Below, in pieces: positions 1-5,282 of a stretch of 5,282 nucleotides of DNA. The notes below the pieces were generated by a model. That model was not told where the DNA came from, did not search any database, and worked only from the letters and a program-made list of their open reading frames with translations. Location of the stretch: NCBI GenBank assembly GCA_947374535.1, contig CANCCJ010000172.1, positions 1 to 5,282 on the forward strand, in the 5' to 3' direction. Position numbers and translations under genes: made by a program. Every line of letters begins with the position of its first letter. Within the stretch, counting starts at the first letter, position 1. The stretch comes from Comamonadaceae bacterium (lineage in GTDB: Bacteria; Pseudomonadota; Gammaproteobacteria; Burkholderiales; Burkholderiaceae).

Positions 1-861
1 GGCATACAACTGTTCAGCAAAAGCGCCAACCGGCTTCCAATCTGGCAACACTTGCACCAACTTGCCTTGTTGCAGTGAGGCTTGCGCGCTGAAGTCAGGC
101 AGTAACGCAATGCCCAGCCCCGTCAATGCCGCTTCACGCAACGCCTCGCTGTTGTTCGCCGCGAGTTGTCCCGTCACCGGCACGGTGATGCGCTCGTCTT
201 TGGACTTGTCTTTTGCTTTGGACAGCACCCGCTCCAGGGTCCAAGTCGGTGTGTCTTGTGCGCGCAGGTAATGCAAACAGTTGTGCGCTTGCAAATCAGC
301 CGGTGTTTGCGGCGTGCCCGCGCGGCGTAAATAGGTTTTGCTAGCGACCAGCACGGAGTGCGTGTGGCACAAAGTCCACGCCACATGCGTGTCGGGCGGT
401 CGCGCCGTGTGTCGGATGGCCAAGTCAAAGCCCTCGTTCGCCAAACTGCTGAGGCGGTCCGACATGTCCAGCTCGATGCGCACATCGGGGTACTCGCGCA
501 AGAAGTCCGCCAAGCGCGGCGCGAGCTGTTGCCGAGCAAAGGCCACGGGTGCCGTCACCCGCAACAAGCCGCTGGGCACACCCGCCAAGTCGCGCACTTG
601 GGCGAAGCTGTGTTCAATTTGCTCAAACGACGCGCGGGTGTCGTCCACCAGCCGCTGGCCCGCCTCGGTCAAGCGCACGCTGCGGGTGGTACGTTGGACC
701 AATGGCACACGCGCGGCGCGCTCCAGCTCAGCAATGCGTTGGCTCATCGCCGCTTTGCTCACGCCTAAGCGCGTCGCTGCAGCGGTGTAACTGCCTTGTT
801 GGGCCAACACACTCAACCAATGCAGGTGGTGCCAGAGCTCGCTGATTTTTTGATCATTCAT
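1..861 (-). CDS. LysR-type transcriptional regulator (C-terminus cut by window edge)
   Basis: DNA-binding regulator, read on the minus strand from the ATG at 861-859 for 287 codons to the window edge with no stop. About 10-20 residues are probably missing, since LysR proteins are usually near 300 residues. The N-terminal winged helix-turn-helix is clear at about residues 15-70: it contains GSYTAAATRLGVSKAAMS and then RTTRSVRLTEAG, both classical LysR signatures. The rest (about 93-287) is the effector-binding domain, with typical blocks such as GFDLAIR and, near the end, LVQVLPDWKP. The gene is divergent from mmsA, so it probably controls mmsA and itself. The start lies only 3 bp from an 11+11 bp palindrome, which suggests negative autoregulation. 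I see no Shine-Dalgarno sequence before this ATG. The in-frame GTG (876-874) and TTG (888-886) upstream have none either, so the ATG is chosen because the family alignment begins there. The effector is unknown; 3-hydroxypropionate or a related acid is inferred from the neighbours. Confidence 0.95.
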   Translation of the reverse strand, partial: MNDQKISELWHHLHWLSVLAQQGSYTAAATRLGVSKAAMSQRIAELERAARVPLVQRTTRSVRLTEAGQRLVDDTRASFEQIEHSFAQVRDLAGVPSGLLRVTAPVAFARQQLAPRLADFLREYPDVRIELDMSDRLSSLANEGFDLAIRHTARPPDTHVAWTLCHTHSVLVASKTYLRRAGTPQTPADLQAHNCLHYLRAQDTPTWTLERVLSKAKDKSKDERITVPVTGQLAANNSEALREAALTGLGIALLPDFSAQASLQQGKLVQVLPDWKPVGAFAEQLYA

Positions 862-864
862 AGG

Positions 865-892
865 TTGATTGTTCACTATTTTGAACAATCAA
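865..892. promoter_or_regulatory. Candidate LysR operator: 11-bp perfect inverted repeat, 6-bp spacer
   Basis: The arm TTGATTGTTCA (865-875) is followed by spacer CTATTT (876-881) and the exact reverse complement TGAACAATCAA (882-892). It contains the T-N11-A pattern typical of LysR boxes (for example T872 to A884). It sits between the divergent regulator and mmsA, 3 bp from the regulator's start codon. Its centre (878.5) is about 65 bp upstream of the mmsA transcription start predicted from the promoter at 908-936, the usual place of a LysR recognition site. The dyad is seen directly; binding by the adjacent LysR protein is inferred. A CAAAAT hexamer on the minus strand (883-878), inside the dyad, could be the regulator's own -10 box, which would fit autorepression, but no good -35 accompanies it. 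Confidence 0.7.
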
Positions 893-894
893 TT

Positions 895-910
895 CAAGCT
901 TGGGCGCTTG
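895..910. promoter_or_regulatory. Secondary dyad, possible LysR activation site
   Basis: CAAGC (895-899) and GCTTG (906-910) form an inverted repeat with a 6-bp spacer, the same spacer length as the main operator. It overlaps the start of the proposed -35 box at 908, where LysR proteins commonly place their second, weaker contact. It does not share the half-site sequence of the main palindrome, so it may be chance. Confidence 0.25.
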
Positions 911-936
911 TTTGATGCACACGCCCTGCCTACACT
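908..936 (+). promoter_or_regulatory. Predicted sigma-70 promoter of mmsA
   Basis: TTGTTT (908-913) and TACACT (931-936) are separated by exactly 17 bp. The -35 box matches the consensus at 3 of 6 positions and the -10 box at 4 of 6, a weak promoter of the kind that depends on an activator. The predicted start near 943 gives a leader of about 25 nt before the mmsA ATG and puts the palindrome at about -65. Assigned by eye only. Confidence 0.4.
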
Positions 937-967
937 GCGTCATCTTTTCTACACAACGAGACACACC

Positions 968-2479
968 ATGACACAAACTCACATTGCGCACTACATCAAC
1001 GGCGCCGTGGCCAATGGCAGCAGCACACGTACACAGCCGGTGTACAACCCCGCCACAGGCGCCGTCACAGGCAACGTCAGTTTGGCCAATGTGAACGACG
1101 TCCATGCCGCCGTCGCCGCTGCGCAAAAAGCATTTCCCGCTTGGGCCGACACACCTCCCCTGCGTCGTGCTCGCGTGATGTTCAAGTTCTTGGAATTGCT
1201 CAACGCCAACAAAGACAAACTGGCGCACATGATCACCGCTGAACACGGCAAGGTGTTCACCGATGCGCAAGGCGAAGTGAGTCGTGGCATTGACATTGTG
1301 GAGTTCGCCACAGGCATTCCCCAGTTGCTCAAGGGTGACTTCACCGAACAAGTCTCCACCGGCATCGATAACTGGACCATGCGCCAGCCCCTCGGCGTGG
1401 TGGCCGGCATCACCCCTTTCAACTTCCCCGTCATGGTGCCCGCTTGGATGTTCCCCGTGGCCATCGCCGCAGGCAACACCTTTGTGCTCAAGCCCAGCCC
1501 GATTGACCCCACCCCCGCGCTTTTCATGGCCGAGTTGCTCAAACAAGCGGGCCTGCCCGACGGCGTGTTCAACGTGGTGCAAGGCGACAAAGAAGCGGTG
1601 GACGCCTTGTTGGTTCACCCCGATGTGAAAGCCGTGAGCTTTGTCGGCTCCACGCCCATCGCCAACTACATCTATGAAACTGGTGCCCACCACGGCAAAC
1701 GTGTGCAAGCCTTGGGCGGTGCAAAAAACCACATGGTGGTCATGCCCGATGCCGACATCGACCAAGCCGTAGACGCCCTCATTGGTGCCGCCTACGGCTC
1801 TGCGGGCGAGCGCTGCATGGCCATCAGCGTGGCCGTGTTGGTGGGTGATGTGGCCGAGCGCCTCATGCCCAAACTGATTGAACGCACCAAAGCCTTGAAG
1901 GTGTTGAACGGTACCAACCTTGCCGCCGAAATGGGCCCCATCGTGACTGACATCGCGCACAAACGCATCACCGGTTACATCGAACAAGGTGTGAAAGAAG
2001 GCGCACGCTTGTTGGTCGATGGCCGCAACTTTGACGGCGCATCTGCTGGCGAAGGCTGCAAAGACGGCTTCTGGATGGGCGGTACCTTATTTGACAACGT
2101 GACGCCTGACATGCGCATTTACAAAGAAGAAATCTTTGGCCCCGTGTTGAGCTGCCTGCGTGTCGCTGACTTGGCACAAGCCGTGGACCTCATCAACGCG
2201 CACGAGTTCGGCAATGGCGTGAGCTGCTTCACCCGCGACGGCAACGTCGCCCGCGAGTTTGCACGCCACATCCAAGTGGGCATGGTCGGCATCAACGTGC
2301 CAATTCCAGTGCCCATGGCATGGCACGGCTTTGGTGGCTGGAAGAAGAGCTTGTTTGGCGACATGCACGCCTACGGCGAAGAGGGTGTGCGCTTCTACAC
2401 CAAGCAAAAGAGCGTCATGCAGCGCTGGCCTGAGAGCATTGGCAAGGGCGCTGAGTTTGTGATGCCGACGTCTAAGTAA
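968..2479 (+). CDS. mmsA: (Methyl)malonate-semialdehyde dehydrogenase, CoA-acylating
   Basis: Soluble enzyme of 503 residues, the usual length for MmsA. The family oxidises methylmalonate semialdehyde to propionyl-CoA, or malonate semialdehyde to acetyl-CoA, using NAD+ and CoA and releasing CO2. Visible ALDH landmarks are TPFNFP with the oxyanion Asn at residue 152, FVGST (225-229) in the NAD fold, the catalytic Cys283 in GERCMAIS, and KEEIFGP (386-392). The block QALGGAKNH (247-255) is diagnostic: hydrolytic ALDHs have a Glu where this protein has Ala248, as expected for CoA-dependent members that do not need the water-activating base. VPIPVP and [11 protein letters not shown] near the C-terminus also fit MmsA. 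The reading frame is open back to 869, but the ATG at 968 is chosen because family similarity starts there and a weak ACGAGA Shine-Dalgarno lies 7 nt upstream; the earlier start would lie inside the operator. The neighbouring GMC dehydrogenase and the lack of mmsB or other valine genes favour malonate semialdehyde as the main substrate, but this is inference. Confidence 0.95.
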   Translation: MTQTHIAHYINGAVANGSSTRTQPVYNPATGAVTGNVSLANVNDVHAAVAAAQKAFPAWADTPPLRRARVMFKFLELLNANKDKLAHMITAEHGKVFTDAQGEVSRGIDIVEFATGIPQLLKGDFTEQVSTGIDNWTMRQPLGVVAGITPFNFPVMVPAWMFPVAIAAGNTFVLKPSPIDPTPALFMAELLKQAGLPDGVFNVVQGDKEAVDALLVHPDVKAVSFVGSTPIANYIYETGAHHGKRVQALGGAKNHMVVMPDADIDQAVDALIGAAYGSAGERCMAISVAVLVGDVAERLMPKLIERTKALKVLNGTNLAAEMGPIVTDIAHKRITGYIEQGVKEGARLLVDGRNFDGASAGEGCKDGFWMGGTLFDNVTPDMRIYKEEIFGPVLSCLRVADLAQAVDLINAHEFGNGVSCFTRDGNVAREFARHIQVGMVGINVPIPVPMAWHGFGGWKKSLFGDMHAYGEEGVRFYTKQKSVMQRWPESIGKGAEFVMPTSK

Positions 2480-2524
2480 CTGATTGCGCTCTGTGGGTGG
2501 CGCTGTTGCATGTGCATCGGCAGC

Positions 2525-2590
2525 TTGGGGTGGCATGTTTTGCTCCTCGTCTGCTGCGCATCCGAATGTCGCGGCAACATGCCACCCCAA
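2525..2590. repeat. Palindromic element A: 15-bp perfect stem, 36-nt loop
   Basis: TTGGGGTGGCATGTT (2525-2539) is perfectly complementary to 2576-2590. The 36-nt loop (2540-2575) is the reverse complement of the loop in element B, with one difference (2573). It begins 45 bp after the mmsA stop. No T-tract follows on either strand, so it is not a canonical intrinsic terminator, though it could stabilise the mmsA 3' end. Confidence 0.85.
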
Positions 2591-2673
2591 TCTACCGCTG
2601 CTACACACAAAGGCGCTGCGAGCTCAGAAACGCATGATGTGATGGACCAATGCTGCATAGCAGCGAGGCCCAT
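2591..2673. other. Spacer between palindromic elements, no gene seen
   Basis: This 83-bp stretch completes the 372-bp mmsA-GMC gap together with the two palindromes and the short flanks 2480-2524 and 2778-2851. I find no credible gene or strong promoter. A small perfect hairpin, GCTGC-ATA-GCAGC, lies at 2652-2664. Short open frames on both strands across the gap arise because the repeat core lacks stops and have no plausible start context. Confidence 0.5.
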
Positions 2674-2777
2674 GTTGTCAGAGAAGGGGCGGGCTGGGCG
2701 GTGTGTTGCAGCGACATTCGGATGCGCAGCAGACGAGGAGCAAAACACACTGCCCAGTCCGCCCCTTCTCTGACAAC
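2674..2777. repeat. Palindromic element B: 34-bp stem, same 36-nt loop inverted
   Basis: The left arm 2674-2707 pairs with 2744-2777 over 34 positions: 32 Watson-Crick pairs plus two G-T pairs (2693/2758 and 2700/2751). The outer end is GTTGTCAGAGAAGGGG and its complement. The 36-nt loop (2708-2743) matches that of element A in inverse orientation at 35 of 36 positions. The two stems share only the innermost TGTT/AACA. The common core is therefore 44 bp (2536-2579 and 2704-2747). No T-tract follows. Confidence 0.88.
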
Positions 2778-2851
2778 TGCGACGGCAAACGGACAACCAG
2801 CACAAGCAGCTACCATCCCTGCACACAACAACAAAGAGTTGAGACATCTGC

Positions 2852-4573
2852 ATGAGCGACACCCAGTTTGACTACATCATCGTTGGCGCAGGCACAGCCG
2901 GCTGCTTGCTCGCCAACCGCCTGAGCGCTAACGCCAGCAAACGTGTGTTGCTCATTGAAGCAGGCCGCAAAGACGATTACCACTGGATTCATATCCCTGT
3001 CGGTTACTTGCACTGCATTGGTAACCCCCGCACCGACTGGCTCTACAACACCGCCCCTGATGCAGGCCTGAACGGCCGCAGCTTGCGCTACCCACGCGGC
3101 AAAGTGTTGGGCGGTTGCTCCAGCATCAACGGCATGATTTACATGCGCGGCCAAGCGCGTGACTACGACCAGTGGGCAGACATCACCGGCGACGCCCGCT
3201 GGCGTTGGGACAACGCCCTGCCTTATTTCAAACTCCACGAAGACCATCACGCAGGTGCCAATGCATCGCACGGCGCAAAAGGCCATAAGAGCGATGTGCT
3301 GCTGGCCGACACCACGGTGTATGGCGAAACCTTGCGCCACCACATTGCAGGTGGCGAATGGCGTGTCGAGAAGCAACGCTTGCGCTGGGATGTGCTCGAT
3401 GCCTTCGCACAAGCTGCTGTGCAAGCCGGCATTCCCGCCACCGACGACTTCAACCGTGGCAGCAACGAAGGCGTGGGCTATTTTGAAGTCAACCAAAAAA
3501 GCGGTTGGCGTTGGAACACCGCCAAGGCCTTCATTCGCCCCACCTGCTATGCGCGTCCCAACTTTGAACTGTGGTCCTCCGCGCAAGTGGCCAAGCTGCT
3601 CATGCACACCGAGGCCAACGGCTCGCAACGCTGTACCGGCGTTGAGGTGTGGACAGGCCACGGCTATGTCACGGTGACCGCCAAACAATCGGTGGTGTTG
3701 AGTGCAGGCGCCATTGGTACGCCGCAAATTTTGCAGCTCTCAGGTCTTGGTCCAGCGGACTTGCTGAAGCAACACGGCATTCAACCGGTCATCGATCTGC
3801 CTGGCGTGGGTGCCAACCTGCAAGACCATTTGCAAATCCGCTCAGTCTTCAAAGTGCAAGGCGTAGAGACACTCAACACCTTGGCCAACAGTTGGTGGGG
3901 CAAAGCCAAGATTGGTTTGGAATACGCCTTCAAGCGCAGCGGCCCCATGAGCATGGCACCGTCACAGCTCGGCGCCTTCACCCGCAGCAGCCCTGACCAG
4001 CCTTACCCCAACATCGAATACCACGTACAGCCCCTCAGCCTCGATGCGTTTGGCGAGCCCCTGCACAACTTCCCCGCCTTCACGGCCAGCGTGTGCAACC
4101 TCAACCCCACCAGCCGAGGCACAGTCAACATCACCAGCGCGAACTTCAACGACGCGCCCAAGATTGCCCCCAACTACCTGAGCACCGAAGCCGACCGCCA
4201 AGTGGCTGCCGATTCTTTGCGCGTGACGCGCCGCATCGCCGCGCAACCCGCGCTGGCCAAATACAAACCCGTGGAATACAAGCCCGGCGTGCAATACCAA
4301 ACCGACGAGGACTTGGCCCGCTTGGCCGGCGACATTGCCACCACCATCTTCCATCCGGTGGGCACCGCACGCATGGGCCGCATCGACGACCCCATGGCCG
4401 TGGTGGACCCCGAGTTGCGTGTGCGTGACGGACGCGGCGGTGTGGTGCGCGGCTTGCGTGTGGTGGATGCCAGCGTCATGCCCACCATCACCAGCGGCAA
4501 CACCAACAGCCCGACGCTGATGATGGCCGAGAAGGCCGCGCAATGGCTGGCCCATGAGGCTGTGCAAGCTTGA
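2852..4573 (+). CDS. GMC-family FAD-dependent alcohol dehydrogenase, probable 3-hydroxypropionate dehydrogenase
   Basis: Flavoprotein of 573 residues, normal for the GMC family. The FAD-binding Rossmann motif VGAGTAG (G12, G14, G17) is at the N-terminus, with Glu36 in LLIEAG for the ribose. GMC signature 1 is RYPRGKVLGGCSSINGM, starting at residue 79; signature 2 is GAIGTPQILQLSGLGP (286-301). The catalytic His501 is in FHPVGTARMG, and the partner Asn lies in SGNTNSPT (548-555). There is no signal peptide. The segment around 167-185 (GGEWRVEKQRLRWDVLDAF) precedes the usual DDFN block and marks a bacterial GMC branch that is often labelled choline dehydrogenase automatically. I see no betB, betI or choline transporter here, so that substrate is unlikely. 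Pairing with mmsA and a LysR gene resembles hpdH-mmsA and dddA-dddC, where the GMC enzyme oxidises 3-hydroxypropionate to malonate semialdehyde. The ATG at 2852 is supported by a weak TTGAGA Shine-Dalgarno about 8 nt upstream and by the FAD motif at the expected distance. The family is certain; the substrate is inferred. Confidence 0.93.
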   Translation: MSDTQFDYIIVGAGTAGCLLANRLSANASKRVLLIEAGRKDDYHWIHIPVGYLHCIGNPRTDWLYNTAPDAGLNGRSLRYPRGKVLGGCSSINGMIYMRGQARDYDQWADITGDARWRWDNALPYFKLHEDHHAGANASHGAKGHKSDVLLADTTVYGETLRHHIAGGEWRVEKQRLRWDVLDAFAQAAVQAGIPATDDFNRGSNEGVGYFEVNQKSGWRWNTAKAFIRPTCYARPNFELWSSAQVAKLLMHTEANGSQRCTGVEVWTGHGYVTVTAKQSVVLSAGAIGTPQILQLSGLGPADLLKQHGIQPVIDLPGVGANLQDHLQIRSVFKVQGVETLNTLANSWWGKAKIGLEYAFKRSGPMSMAPSQLGAFTRSSPDQPYPNIEYHVQPLSLDAFGEPLHNFPAFTASVCNLNPTSRGTVNITSANFNDAPKIAPNYLSTEADRQVAADSLRVTRRIAAQPALAKYKPVEYKPGVQYQTDEDLARLAGDIATTIFHPVGTARMGRIDDPMAVVDPELRVRDGRGGVVRGLRVVDASVMPTITSGNTNSPTLMMAEKAAQWLAHEAVQA

Positions 4574-4576
4574 ATT

Positions 4577-4733
4577 TGACGCGCATTGGGTTAGCCCCCA
4601 AGGGAAACTCCTAGGCAAAAATGAGCGCCGTGCCGCGTACAGTTGCATCACTCGAAACAGCGCAAGCGCTGTTCATACGAGGGTCTGAGGAGACAAACAC
4701 AACAGGCACTTCCCAAGGAAGCGTCACTTAGAG
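4577..4733 (+). ncRNA. Candidate structured RNA (leader or small RNA), unassigned class
   Basis: The gap after the GMC gene shows ordered complementarity on the plus strand. Four helices nest collinearly: TGACGC (4577-4582) with GCGTCA (4721-4726); TTGGG (4586-4590) with CCCAA (4712-4716); GCC (4594-4596) with GGC (4705-4707); CTCCTAGGC (4608-4616) with GTCTGAGGAG (4683-4692, one bulge). An open bubble of about 11 by 12 nt lies between the third and fourth. At the tip is a hairpin at 4651-4681: AACAGCGC-AA-GCGCTGTT with outer CTCG/CGAG. A competing local hairpin, CTTCC-CAA-GGAAG (4709-4721), would exclude two of the long-range helices, and GTCT-GAGG-AGAC (4683-4694) would compete with the fourth. 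A terminator follows 7 nt later. I recognise no riboswitch class. A rod with a central bubble and tip hairpin is loosely like 6S RNA, but I cannot confirm that. No convincing promoter is seen. Confidence 0.3.
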
Positions 4734-4766
4734 AAGGCACCGGTTACCCCCGGTGCCTTTTGCTTT
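4734..4766 (+). terminator. Intrinsic (Rho-independent) terminator
   Basis: AAGGCACCGG (4734-4743) and CCGGTGCCTT (4750-4759) form a perfect 10-bp GC-rich stem with a 6-nt loop, followed by a T-rich tract TTTTGCTTT (4758-4766). The T-tract is on the plus-strand side, so it ends rightward transcription from the mmsA/GMC side or from an RNA in 4577-4733. It lies only 34 bp before the transporter ATG, so it could also be an attenuator for that gene. Confidence 0.87.
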
Positions 4767-4794
4767 GTGGGACGCTGGCATTTGCGACCACAAT
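4765..4794 (+). promoter_or_regulatory. Possible promoter of the TSUP gene, leaderless geometry
   Basis: TTGTGG (4765-4770) and CACAAT (4789-4794) are 18 bp apart, directly after the terminator. They match consensus at 3 of 6 and 4 of 6 positions. The predicted transcription start falls at about 4801, the A of the transporter ATG, which has no visible Shine-Dalgarno sequence. Weak evidence, assigned by eye. Confidence 0.25.
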
Positions 4795-4800
4795 CTCGGC

Positions 4801-5282
4801 ATGGAACTTTTCTTCACCACGTTTGCGTCCGCGTTAGCTGGCTTTGTGGATTCAATCGTAGGTGGTGGTGGCCTGATTTTGCTGCCCGCCCTGTTTGCCG
4901 CTTATCCCGCCACAGCACCCGCCACCTTGTTTGGCACCAACAAAAGCGCCTCCGTCTGGGGCACGGCATTTGCCACTTGGCAATACAGCCGTCGCGTCGA
5001 TGTGCGATGGTCTGGGTTGTTGCCTGCGGCCGCCGTCACCATGTTGGCGGCCTTCGCAGGGGCTTGGCTGGTCACCTTGGTGTCGCCCGAGTTTTTACGC
5101 CGCTTGTTACCGCTGGTGTTGTTCGCTGTACTCATCTACACCTTGATGCGAAAAGACATGGGCCGCCGTCATGCGCCTCGCTTCACCGGTCGCGCCGAGT
5201 TGCTCGCCACGTCAACCATTGGGTTGACGATTGGTTTTTACGACGGTTTCTTTGGCCCAGGCACGGGTAGCTTCTTTGTGTT
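4801..5282 (+). CDS. YfcA-like TSUP (TauE/SafE) membrane transporter, N-terminal part
   Basis: Inner-membrane permease, 160 codons present before the right edge; the family is usually about 250 residues, so roughly 90 are missing. The N-terminus has the family pattern GFVDSIVGGGGLILLPAL (14-31), then GTNKSASVWGTAFATWQYSRR (45-65). Hydrophobic spans lie near 3-34, 73-95 and 101-116, and another begins near 133. The end of the window reads GFYDGFFGPGTGSFF (145-159), the conserved start of the second half-repeat and very close to E. coli YfcA. TSUP proteins are linked to export or uptake of sulfite, sulfonates or small organic acids; the substrate here cannot be read. The ATG at 4801 is chosen because the first helix starts directly after it; no in-frame ATG or GTG lies between the terminator and it, and no Shine-Dalgarno sequence is visible. 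The terminator upstream makes it a separate unit from the GMC gene, unless there is read-through or attenuation. Confidence 0.93.
   Translation, partial: MELFFTTFASALAGFVDSIVGGGGLILLPALFAAYPATAPATLFGTNKSASVWGTAFATWQYSRRVDVRWSGLLPAAAVTMLAAFAGAWLVTLVSPEFLRRLLPLVLFAVLIYTLMRKDMGRRHAPRFTGRAELLATSTIGLTIGFYDGFFGPGTGSFFV

Noticed and set aside
854..1987. 377-codon open frame antisense to mmsA
   Set aside because: The translation is Gly/His/Val-rich with no family resemblance, and it mirrors the codon bias of mmsA. The same applies to long antisense frames at 2810-3727 and 3962-4651.
2674..2777. Element B (and A) as intrinsic terminators
   Set aside because: Stable stems but no T-tract on either strand, and a 36-nt loop is far larger than in normal terminators.
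2525..2777. Integron attC sites
   Set aside because: attC sites conserve the outer boxes (RYYYAAC/GTTRRRY) and vary in the middle; here the apex is conserved and the outer stem varies. No integrase or cassette pattern.
2525..2777. CRISPR array
   Set aside because: Only two copies, inverted rather than direct, without regular spacers.
2087..2871. Several short open frames across the mmsA-GMC gap that share the peptide VAATFGCAADEEQN on opposite strands
   Set aside because: The shared peptide is just the translated inverted repeat core. No plausible ribosome binding sites, and the frames run into flanking genes.
2852..4573. Choline dehydrogenase (betA)
   Set aside because: GMC signatures fit the superfamily, but no bet genes are nearby and the mmsA neighbour points to hydroxyacid oxidation.
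4577..4733. Glycine, TPP, cobalamin, FMN or SAM riboswitch
   Set aside because: None of their conserved core motifs can be seen on the plus strand.

Overview
The base composition, codon usage and gene content suggest a beta-proteobacterium, most likely Burkholderiales/Comamonadaceae (Rhodoferax/Limnohabitans-like). This placement rests on the look of the proteins, not on a database search.

Layout: (1) A LysR-type regulator on the minus strand (1-861) runs off the left edge and lacks only its last residues. (2) A 106-bp divergent intergenic region holds a near-ideal LysR-type operator: two perfect 11-bp inverted arms separated by 6 bp, at 865-892. It is centred about 65 bp upstream of the start predicted from a plausible sigma-70 promoter. 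(3) mmsA, a CoA-acylating (methyl)malonate-semialdehyde dehydrogenase, occupies 968-2479. (4) A 372-bp gap follows with two palindromic elements. They share one 44-bp apical core in opposite orientation but have otherwise different stems. (5) A GMC-family FAD alcohol dehydrogenase occupies 2852-4573. (6) A 227-bp gap contains a region with strong RNA-like dyad structure and a classical intrinsic terminator at 4734-4766. (7) The start of a YfcA-like TSUP (TauE/SafE) membrane transporter (4801 onward) runs off the right edge.

How the genes fit together: LysR, mmsA and a GMC dehydrogenase match the known 3-hydroxypropionate catabolic logic. A GMC flavoprotein (HpdH in Pseudomonas denitrificans, DddA in Halomonas) oxidises 3-hydroxypropionate to malonate semialdehyde. 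An MmsA-type enzyme (MmsA/DddC) then converts that to acetyl-CoA, and a LysR protein can switch the genes on in response to 3-hydroxypropionate. The substrate is inferred from context; the enzyme families are clear. The transporter lies beyond the terminator and is probably a separate transcription unit.

The most unusual signals are the conserved-core, variable-stem palindromes between mmsA and the GMC gene, and the unassigned structured region before the transporter.
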